64,000 bases of DNA from Corythucha ciliata (Eukaryota > Arthropoda > Insecta > Hemiptera > Tingidae). The translations under genes were made by a program, and so were the position numbers. The notes beneath the pieces are model-generated. The model was not told the DNA's origin and ran no database searches. It saw nothing but the letters and a program-made list of their open reading frames with translations. Of the stretch, positions 55,170 to 64,000 are shown piece by piece. The first letter of the stretch is position 1. Each line of letters opens with the position of its first letter. The stretch spans positions 16,574,029 through 16,638,028 of the forward strand of contig CM075942.1 in the NCBI GenBank assembly GCA_038030265.1, in the 5' to 3' direction.

Positions 55170-56435
55170 GGGAGTGAGCCTGACGGGGGCTCTCGTGGGG
55201 AGGTACCTTGGCGTGCAGATTGCTCGCCATAGGGGGGCAAGCCCGCAGCTGGATGTAGTTGCGGGCAAACTTGAAAAAGTAGCCGCTCTTTTTAGGGCTA
55301 CGGCGGGGAATACGTGGGGGTCGGAATTCCGCTTCCGGGTACGCTACGTGGGGTCGATCTTATGCCCATCCTTTTGTACGGGGCGACCTGGTGGTGGCAC
55401 CGCCCCTCCAAGGCGCAGAGAGCGAGAGTCGTCAGCCTGCAGCGGCAGGCCTTGATCTGGGTAGTCATGGCGTACAGGACTGTCAGCTCAGACGCCCTTC
55501 AGGTCATGGCGGGGATGCCTGCGGCTGATCTCCTGCTAGACGCCTGGGTGCACAGTCGCCGGGCCATCTCCAACTCGTTGGGGCTGGTGGGGTGTCGGGA
55601 GGACTGGGTGGACCGTCTCGCACCTTTGGTGTCGGGCGGGTGGTTGCCGTGGGCACTTCGCCTCCTCGATGACTTGGTGGTGGAGACCTGGCAGGAGCGT
55701 TGGGCTGACGGTAAGACTGGTAGGCGTTTGTTCGGCTTCTTGCCCGACGTGCTGATTCGGATGGCAGCGGCCAGGTGGTTCATACCTGAACACGCGGCCA
55801 CCTCGATCCTCACCGGCCATGGATCGTTCAACGCCAAGTTGTGGCTATTCCGGCGGCGGGACTCTCCTTTGTGCCCTTGTGGTGACGAGGACGAGACCGC
55901 TGATCACGTGCTGCGCCGCTGCGGGTTCTATGACGACTTGCGCCATCAGGAATGGGGAATGGAGGGTCCTCCGCCGGACCCGGCGCTAGTCGGGAGCCGG
56001 AGGGAGTTTGAGAGGGCCTATGATGCCCGTTGTAGGGTAGATGTATGTCGGGACGAAAACGTTTCGCCACTCTCCCGGTCTTGGAGAACGTCTCTCTCGG
56101 GCAAGGCTGTCTGGCCACCAGTCGTGGCTAACGGACGGGGACCGGGGGAGCGACCCGCCTCTTGCTGTGGCAGCCGGGCCATGGATGGGGCGATGTGCCG
56201 GTTAAAGGTCGGCAACGGCCTAGGCACCGGTCATTCGAAGGTATCACAGCAAGAGGGACAGGGTGATTGTTTACCAGGGGACGACCTGCCTCCTCCAGTC
56301 CGCTGTGAGCAATCCGGGTTTATATGTATATCGTTGCTTCCCACAAAGAAATTATGGACGAAAGGCAATTATCGAGCAGGTTATAACATTTCGAGCAGCA
56401 AATATAATTTTTATAAAATTTTTCAGTGTAGATAG
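55170..56435 (+). pseudogene. 5'-truncated non-LTR retrotransposon (reverse transcriptase C-terminal part)
   Basis: The first frame reads RYLGVQI, then the GNTWG block. It switches near 55340 to a second frame reading MPILLYGATWWWHRP, AYRTVSSDALQVMAGMPA, ILTGHGSFNAKL and CPCGDEDETADHVLRRC. These are the post-catalytic RT region and the C-terminal cysteine motif of R1/LOA-like LINEs. The endonuclease and catalytic RT domains are missing and one frameshift is present, so it is dead. The 373-codon frame continues into the 3' end, and its last ~70 codons (from about 56230) are probably 3' UTR. The sequence is clearly GC-rich against AT-rich flanks, which indicates a fairly recent insertion from a family with different composition. 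Confidence 0.85.
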
Positions 56436-56567
56436 TGCTACACTGAACAGTCCGAGATTTGACAAACGAAGCTTTTAGTGTAGTTCGGGATTACCATAGA
56501 ACGCTTTTCGGACTGTTCGTGCAGTCCAGAGCAGCTCCGGACGACAATCGAACGAACCTATTGCTCG
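56436..56567. other. Junction region with short repeated words
   Basis: AACAGTCCGAGATTTG and CGGACTGTTCGTGCAGTCC are partly inverted, and AGTGTAG occurs several times. It could be part of a miniature element or of an LTR-like sequence. Confidence 0.3.
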
Positions 56568-56601
56568 TATATAATGAGCGCGAATAACGTCAACATTCAG
56601 T
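56568..56601 (+). promoter_or_regulatory. TATA box and arthropod-type initiator
   Basis: TATATAAT starts at 56568. The initiator TTCAGT has its A at 56599, exactly 31 bases downstream, the standard spacing for focused RNA polymerase II promoters. A short open frame starts 44 bases after the predicted start. Confidence 0.5.
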
Positions 56602-56642
56602 AAGTTTGGAAGTTGGCTGGAGGTGTCGAAATTATAAGTTTA

Positions 56643-57047
56643 ATGGATCTAAATACTGGAAGGTTGGACAGAACGGTGTTCCTCAGGAAAGTATTGGACT
56701 TTCTGCGTGCTGGGGAGACATCCCTGTTTCTGGTGAGGTGTTACTCGATTTTCCGCCTGAGTAGTTAACTTTTGGAGTAATAATGACATTATTTGCTTAA
56801 GTATGGCCAATTCTCAGAGCCTATTTTAATGTTGTAACTGCTGTTTAACCAATTTCAGCGTCAAGCTCAACTTGTAAGTTATTTGGAAACAACATTTTCA
56901 ACTTGACCAAATAGTTATAGGGGGAGGAGCGCAATTTTTCAATTTATTCTTGAGGCGAAAGCCCCCTGAACAGGCACAGTGGTTTATTTGCCGGTTTGAT
57001 GGGTATTTCGGTTTCAGGATTCAGGGACAGTATTGCCAATGTTTTGA
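56643..57047 (+). CDS. Possible three-exon micro-gene encoding ~44 residues
   Basis: Exon 1 (56643-56732) reads MDLNTGRLDRTVFLRKVLDF, then LRAGETSLFL, with donor GTGAGG. A 15-base exon (56859-56873, RQAQL) has acceptor TTTCAG and donor GTAAGT. Exon 3 (57018-57047) reads DSGTVLPMF and a stop, after acceptor GGTTTCAG. All junctions are phase 0, and the TATA/Inr pair lies just upstream. No family is recognised, and the chain could continue to other exons instead. Exon 1 alone is the most believable part. Confidence 0.3.
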
Positions 57048-58291
57048 ATCGAAAATGAGTGTTTGGGTAATTGGACTATAGTATGTATGATAAATATTTC
57101 CGAATCAAAGAACGCCTTAATTTTCGCCCTCGTCTTCATCCGACTTGACTCCGTCACAGTCCCTAGGAAGGGAATGGGTAGTAGAAAATGAAAGTCTTTG
57201 CGTGTCAACATATGAGGCCAACGCCTCACAAAAGAGACGACGCTATTTGCTATATGGGTGAGTAGTGAGTCCGAGTACGACTAAATACGCGCGTAACGGA
57301 AGGACGATGGGCGCCCAGGGGCGGGGAGGGCGCCTCTGAAGGATCACCCCTCTTCAACTGCAACACAACTCGGAAACTCGAGTTTCTCCACTCTCCTCTT
57401 CTCCGATCCCACCATCACGAAGTATTTCTCTACCACAGAGAAACCTCCACACCATCACGTTTTTAACAACTCACCCCTCTCCACCGCGCACGAACCATCC
57501 CCATTTTTACGTATTATTTTCTCAACCTACAATCTGTGTGTGTGTGTGTGAGAGTCCGTCGGGCATTGAGAGGAGGGGGCACACCGTTTCGTCCTCCTTA
57601 TCCACCCCACTTTGGCGGCATTTTCTGCCTCCCTTCACCCAACCCTGCCCACCATCAAATAACGTCAACCCCCGGAGCCATCCTTTCCCCTCTTCACCCA
57701 TCACCGACACTGAGGGGGCGCCCCCTTTTCAGTCCTAACGAAGTATGTAAAGAGCAAAGACGTGATAATTTTGCGTTCCCTCGCCGTGTGCTTTTAAATA
57801 GTTTTTATTTTTTTTTTACTCATTTCCAATCTGTATTTTCATCTGTACAAATTCAACAACTAAAAACAAAAATTTCGGCCTTTCCCACCAATTTTTTGTC
57901 AACACCATCTAAAAATTTTATTGAAAATTACGGCCGCTGTGAACAGGAATACTTTTTTGGGAACCCAATTCTTAAAATCCACCGTTAATTCCAAATTTCG
58001 AGGGCGAGAACTATTTTTTTATTGTATTTATTATTTTTTTGCGTAGGAGTGTTTTAAATTATCCCCCCAATTTGATGACTTGAGAAGTTACCAAAACATC
58101 GGTAAAGTAACTATTTAAGATTTTTTTTCTGTAATTATAAGAAAAACTTGGCTGTGAAATAGGGTAGATATTTTGTAATATTTTTTCAAAGTATATAAAA
58201 CTTATTTATTTACAAAGTAACAAGAAAAAAAAAAGTTATAAAATTACGGTGAGGCCAAAAACATTTTAAAACGGTGGGTTCCGGTTGTGGA
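57048..58291. other. Presumed Imp intron
   Basis: Contains a (GT)n microsatellite at about 57536-57550, then pyrimidine-rich DNA to 57720 and AT-rich DNA to 58260. Frames in the pyrimidine-rich part are low in complexity. Confidence 0.4.
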
Positions 58292-58359
58292 ATGACACCG
58301 CCTGAAATGGAGTCTGAAAATTCGCCAACTCCTGAGGAGTACAATGGATATGGTGCCAG
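58292..58359 (+). CDS. Candidate alternative first coding exon (Imp or a separate gene)
   Basis: ATG at 58292 opens 22 codons plus two bases, MTPPEMESENSPTPEEYNGY then GA and a split codon, ending at a perfect GTAAGT donor. The peptide is hydrophilic and acidic, like a disordered protein start. Its phase (2) equals the phase at the end of Imp exon 3, so it could splice to the next Imp exon. No clear acceptor lies upstream, which favours a first exon. The link to Imp is an inference. Confidence 0.45.
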
Positions 58360-60528
58360 GTAAGTCGTAATTTAAAAATAAAGTCAATAATGTTAGGAAA
58401 CTAAAAAAAAACTTGATGGGGTAGACAGAGTTGTCATGAATGAAATTAGCGTACTACCGCTACACTATTATGATGGGAGGGGATGTGTGCGCAGTTCTTT
58501 GGGAAACAAACCCATGCGGCATGCCATTCCTTGTCCCCCCCCCCGCTTCCATACGTTCTACCCCATAAAATTTCTCTTTTTCTGAGATTTCTCGCCGAAC
58601 GAGATGTTTTGTTATGAAAAGACGATGAAAGAGACAGAGAAGGAGTGAGGAAAAAAGGTTAGCCCCTTAAGGGGGCATTGCGGTGGGCAAGAGGCTAAAC
58701 CCGAAGCCCCCGAAGAGTTCTTTGCCCTTCCTTTTGCCTCACTATGGAGAAGCTATGGCCTTGAATTCTTGTCCCACTCTTTATCCCTTGTGTGTGTCGT
58801 GAGTGTGTGCGCGTTTTGTTTGTGAGAGCTCACGGCTCAGTCTTGTTTTTCCTCCACCTTCCTATTAGTATTCTTTTTTCCAAGTCTTCCCCCCGCTCGA
58901 CTGTTCTCCTTCACCGCGTCCTTTGCTCTCTTCTCTACCCGTGGACTCCACGTGGCCCGTACAAACGCTCAATTCTTGCTTCCACTTCTCTCGTACTATT
59001 TTCTCGTCTCTCCTTTTCTTTCTTCTGCGTCTTCCTCGTCCGTGTCCGTTTTTCCGCGCGAGAGGGGTCCTATCGGGAGGTTTTCTGCCACCAGTTTGCC
59101 GTTCTCCGTTCGCATCCCCACCTTGAAATTCTCGACTTCGAAAAGAGCAACAACCTCTCGGGGAACGGGTCAAGAAAAATTCTTTGGCTTAAAATGTAAG
59201 GATCCCCCCCCCCACCACCGCCGAAGAAAAGAAAAAGTAGAGAAATATTGACGGCTGAGCTGACAACTACGGTTGGAGGGGGGGCTTTGAAAAATGTCGA
59301 CTGAAGACGTCCCAAAATAGGAAATAAAGGCAACATCATGAGGACGGAATAGGAAGGCAAACTCGTCAAATAGGCGAGACCAGAAATTTGTGCCGGTCAA
59401 CATCACCCCACGTGCTCCTACCAAGCGAGACAGTGCCGGCAACCTCGTTGGTTGGGGTAGGGGTCGAATGCCTTGGAGATGATGGGATGGATGAGACTCG
59501 TAAACGGCATAGTTTGTAAGTTCTCACTTCGAGGACTCTCCCAATTTCCAAATAATTTTCCAAAACATGTTTTACGTTTTTTTATACAAAACAACTAACT
59601 AGGACTACGATTACCAGCAGTTCTTGAGCTTTGTTTCAACCTATCCGCGTGGACCATGCGTCGAAACCGAAACAGTAACCGTATTCGGTTCAGCGCATGC
59701 GCAAGAATATTGGAACCCCACTGAAACGGCTGGAATATTATGTCCAAAAACATTACCGCAGTTCGTCCGAAATGTCTTTCTAGTCCAGTCAAAGAATGTA
59801 AAAAAAGGGGGTCTAGACTGCAATAATTCATAAAGCAATGTATGTGTTCGGAGGTGTCCAGGGATCACTCACTAAAAGTCCCCGAGTTTTCGAGAAGAGC
59901 GTGACTCTGGAAAGGGCGAAATGTGCGACCATTTTCGGTTTTTCACCAATATCTACCAGCGGTAGCGCCTAGACGCCAAAATGAAAAAATAATGTACTCG
60001 CAATTTCCGATAAAATCGTCTCTATTCATTTTTTTTTTTTTTTCATTTGCATAGCCGTTACCGGTATATCGTCGGATAAGGCGTGATACCTCGTATGTCC
60101 AAAAACCAAACTTTGTGGGGTCGCCAAACATTGTGATTACTCGTCAATGTGTCTACTTTCGTAATCTATGCTCAAAATGTAGGGTAGTTAAAGGAAATTT
60201 TGGAGAATAGTGGCGTAGACTACGAAAAAACGAAGCATTTGGATTTTGTTTTGCAGTATTTCTGGACGAAACTGTTGAAAGCTCCAATAATTGACAAAGT
60301 GAATGGTATGAAGCAAATAGGCAATAAAAAGAGCTTTCCTCTGGGCTACTTCATGTCCCACTTTTCCTTCTCGATTCGGCAGGATGGGTCTAGAAGGTTG
60401 AGTTAGCCGAGGTGGGGAAGCACAATTTCAACATTTTATGGAAGCTTTCTCGACCCCAAAGTTGCTGGGAAGAGCCTGTTGATCGAAAATAATTCAGGCT
60501 GTCTGATCGAAAGTACGTCTCGATTTTT
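58360..60528. other. Presumed intron, no gene recognised
   Basis: 58790-59190 is pyrimidine-rich and gives overlapping frames on both strands. 59372-59460 resembles 60990-61060 (see that entry). No splice-supported gene. Confidence 0.35.
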
Positions 60529-60724
60529 AAGGGGTTCATAGACGTGCAATATTATTGCACAAACTAGTTTGCGCAATCCGCGCTGCGCGATAGTTTCCTG
60601 ATGTTTACAGAATAAAAATTAGTTGTACATTATATTGTGCAACCCATCAATACAACCCACAAACGTTCAATTTTATTGTACAACCCCTAGTTTGCGCAAT
60701 ATTTATTGTACGTGTATGGGCCGC
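60529..60724. mobile_element. ~195-bp foldback element, inverted relative of 33391
   Basis: Contains TTTTATTGTACAACCCCTAG, the reverse complement of the segment at about 33432. TTGCGCAA words lie near both ends. TTAA directly precedes GGGG at the left end. Confidence 0.75.
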
Positions 60725-60839
60725 TTTAGACTCTCGGTCAAAAATCACTGAAATATTGATTTTCGCCAAAATTTGCTGAACTGGCTGAATTTTCAAGTCA
60801 TTTCGCCAAAGGGTTTTGATTTTTGCAGGACACGGTTCA

Positions 60840-61130
60840 ATGCTCAATTTAAAAATGCAACCGGTCCTGGCCAAAATGCCCGTAAGTGACCGAAAATTAG
60901 AGTTGTCGTAGGTTTCTGATTTGGTCTGCATGCATCGAAACTCTTTATTGGAATCCGGGACAGTCCATTGCGCGGTCGAAGTTTTGCGGAAACATTTGTG
61001 CCCATGAACATTACACCACGTGTTCCTATGCCAAGCAAGACGGCGCCGGCAATCTCGTTGGTTGCTGGGGCTCCTAAAACGCCTATGCTTGAATTTTTGG
61101 TAATTTTCACCTGTACTGAGTATACGGGAG
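60840..61130 (-). repeat. Repeated coding-like segment, second copy at 59372-59460
   Basis: The minus strand reads TNEIAGAVLLGIGTRGVMFMG TN here in one frame. The copy at 59.4 kb reads TNEVAGTVSLGRSTW and then, in another frame, ARGVMLTGTN. The shared peptide in a direct repeat suggests two decayed copies of one element or gene fragment. Family not recognised. Confidence 0.4.
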
Positions 61131-64000
61131 GTTTTCGAGGGGTCTCACTAGCGGGTTGTGACCTCGTCTTGTAAAACCGTTGAAGAAACCCCATTTACAA
61201 CTCTGAGGAAACTTTTTGGGATAGGAAAACCCGCCAGTTTGGGACAGACTGGCCCAGTTTTTTTGGGTCATTCAACTGTCTCAAAACGAGCGAGCTTTTC
61301 ACCGGTTTCAAGCCTTCGTATAGAGGAGCTCAAATCGCCTGCTTCAGTCTGCATATAACTTAAACTGAAGCCGAAAGCATTCGTTGTTATATCAGGCCTG
61401 TCCGTACGGACCGTTTTAGTTGGCAACTAGCGGACCCTTATTTTGCATTCCTCCTGCAACCTTTCATGTGGCCTAAGTGTTCCCCGGACGAAAAACCAAA
61501 ATGAAACTGGGGCGTCTGCTGCAAACATCCTAAAAACGAATTATTACGCGTAATTAATTGTGGCTGTTTCCCTCCCTTTCACACCTGTTCTTATTCACAA
61601 ACCATCGTTTTTTTTACTTGAGGTTTTGTACAAAGGAATGGGTGAGCGGGGTTTCTTTCCAGTGATATTTTTAACTCGTGGTCGGAGCTCGCCAGTTTAG
61701 CCTTCCTCTCCATGATGACGCCTTATAATATTTAGCTTGCGGACAAGCCCTACCACTCACCACCCCGCTTAATTCATTCGCTACACTTGGGGGGAAAAAC
61801 AGTCAATCGGAAAATTCACAGTCACCCCCCCCCCAACCCCCCGTGAGCCCTAGGAAAATACTACGAGTCACGCGTGAGTTATTCTAGGGTTGAATCACGC
61901 GCCTTTATGATGTTATTTTTCGATGGAGGTATGCCTGATTGATAGGGAGGGGGTATCTAAAATAGAAGACGGGGTATGAAGTAAAATTCTACTGCTCTCC
62001 ATCCCTCCCTTCCATCCAGAACTGCAAACTTACAGAATCGACCAGAAATCCAAAAATAAACTCTTCCTATTTTTTTTCGTCTTTTAAGTTCTGGTATTTT
62101 TTTTATTTTATTTCCGATTCTTTTTATTTCATCTTAATTTTTTCGCTTAATCTACACGCCCCTATTCGGTTTTGAAGCGCGTCCTCACAAAAGGACACCA
62201 AAACATAGAAATTGTTACTTATTGTGCCCCACTTACGGGGACGGTAAAAATTGTAGGCAACTACCAGCACGACCCAAGGGTTTCTCTGGCCTTTGTCGTT
62301 TTGGCTATTCCCACCTTGCCCATCAGGTCCATTTTTTCTCTACCGAATACCTTGATGAGTTCTTGGGCTCGTTTAATTATAATTTTTTCTTTTAAAGAAA
62401 ACCAACAGGTCAAGTTGAAAGTTAGTGCCTAGTTCACATCTGTCGCATCCATCTGCCTTTAATTTCTCGCCCAGCCTTTTCACCTCTACTCTTGTTTCTC
62501 TCTAACAATCGGACAGATGAACGTTGTTATGATGGTTGGTGTATTTGATGGTGAGGTGAGGAGGAGGGAGGAAGGACAAAGTACACCTTGCATTCTGAGA
62601 ATATCGCCGGTCATCGTGCGGGGGGTGGGTTTTGTACCTTTTTACTGTCGAATGGACCAGGGGTTTGAACAGTAAAATAACGATTTTTTTTTTAGGATTT
62701 AGGTGATATACCAGGCTCTGGTATCATTACAGACAAAAGTACTCCACGTCCTTCACCAACTAATAAACATAGGAAATAAGACTAATCCCTCGACCCATCC
62801 ATTTCTAATAATTCCGTCACGTACTCGTGCACAATACGGCCTTGGTGAAGGGTATTCTCACAAGCGCAACGCATACGTCTGCCTTTTTGCCTCTTCTGCC
62901 GATTCTTTTCCGCTTGGAAATTATGCAATAAGATCACTTCACAGTTTTTTACCCTTTTCCATCCCTCGACCTATTTCTTAAAAGAAAAAAAAACGAACAA
63001 AGCACTGCAAGCTGATGATGTGAAGAAGTTGAGGGTTGAAGGGTGTAACATTCAAGGGGTTTTTACTTATATGTTCTAATGCGACACTGCCTTGCGAGTG
63101 AAAAGGGAATGCCGAGGCGGTGGGGGGGGGTGCGGTTTCATAGATTCTTTCTTCACCTCTTTACAACCCCCGAAAAATAAGAGGTGTGTGAGAAGTGGGG
63201 GGAGGTCTTTTTCTTAGGGCCCGGCAAGAGTCCCACCGGACGGTCTTCTTCCTCGCTCTTTTTTTTTATTTTTTTTTTATTTCTATAATGAACCGATTTT
63301 CGCAACAACCGGTCTCTTTCACTCACTAAAGAGTTGCTCACCTCCTTATTTCTGAGATCACAGCGTGGCTTTAGAAACTTGGAGAGACGAATCGCGGAGA
63401 ATAATGGGGAGGAGGTGGGGAGAGTTCACTAAAATCGGTCATTTCTGGCACGACGTATACGAATACAAACCCAAGGCACTCCTACAATTAAATTAATCGT
63501 AATTTAACACCAAGACGCTCGAAACGTTCAGCGCGGGCTATTTTTCAAGCTTCCACCTATGAGAAATTGTGCCCTTCTCGAATTTCCTTTCACTTAGTAG
63601 GCCTCTCCATGAATTCCCGATGGTCGCGAATCGTGCAGTTTCAGGTCACCACGAAAAATATTTTGAAGTTTAAAACTAATCAGCCATTTCAGATTTTTCT
63701 GAATTCAATGTCCTCGAGGAAAGCAAATAATGCCGTATTGCATGCGTCGAAACGCGAAGTTGCTGTGCGGCGAGGGGGTGAATAGAAAGTCACCGCAAGA
63801 ATTAAATTTTATAGAGATTTTCAATATAAACGTATTGAGAAACTGTACTTTCTCCTTTTTAATTGCTTAAGAGTGCAGACTGCAGAGGAGAATACTTCTG
63901 TAATGCCTCATTAAAATACCTTTCTTTGAGACTAAAGGCTATTGTGAATATGTGTCTTCATGCAAAATCTTCCACCCACCCGCCCATCCCTTTAATGGGT
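61131..64000. other. Right end of the window, no gene recognised
   Basis: AT-rich with C or G runs near 61827 and 63121 and pyrimidine tracts. A phase-0 stretch after a poly-T acceptor at 62698 (DLGDIPGSGIITDKSTPR) does not fit the Imp phase. No KH-domain exon was found. Confidence 0.4.

Noticed and set aside
58792..59251. Overlapping frames of 67-135 codons on both strands
   Set aside because: The region is pyrimidine-rich with low-complexity translations (F, L, S, R) and no splice structure.
62699..62782. Exon-like stretch DLGDIPGSGIITDKSTPR after a poly-T acceptor
   Set aside because: It is open only in phase 0, whereas Imp needs phase 2, and no partner exon was found.

Overview
This is a window of animal nuclear DNA, most likely from an arthropod or related invertebrate. 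Genes are split by GT-AG introns, many only 20 to 120 bases long, the background is AT-rich, and runs of 8 to 14 G or C are unusually common. The species cannot be fixed from the sequence. Most open frames here are chance frames in intronic, intergenic or transposon-derived DNA.

Three genes are well supported. At the left edge, on the minus strand, is the 5' and central part of DUS3L, the tRNA/mRNA dihydrouridine synthase with two CCCH zinc fingers. Six exons splice in frame and the last ~30 codons lie outside the window. At 13168-15131, on the plus strand, is a complete eight-exon SLC46-type major facilitator transporter. At 30013-35528, on the plus strand, are the first three coding exons of Imp (the IGF2BP family), with the first RRM split over two exons. 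Its KH domains lie beyond the window, so from 30 kb onward the sequence is probably mostly Imp introns. A clean phase-2 exon at 58292-58359 may be an alternative first exon. A TATA/Inr pair at 56568-56601 precedes a possible three-exon micro-gene.

The rest is repeats. 2360-4800 is a dispersed repeat with a degenerate ~30-base minisatellite and a 296-bp tandem repeat; an inverted relative lies at 33580-34480. 6628-8188 is a nest of miniature elements inserted into each other. 11155-12146 is a 1-kb foldback. 18382-23460 holds three consecutive giant hairpins whose loops carry decayed pieces of a Tc1/mariner-like (IS630 superfamily) transposase. 42197-43840 is an imperfect inverted duplication. 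50-55 kb is rich in short TIR elements. 55170-56435 is a GC-rich, 5'-truncated relic of a non-LTR retrotransposon. Arrays of degenerate ~30-base units occur at 9.0, 16.2, 26.8 and 46.8 kb.

No rRNA, CRISPR array or convincing tRNA was seen. The most unusual structure is the hairpin series at 18.4-23.5 kb, where adjacent pieces of one transposase sit in different hairpin loops.
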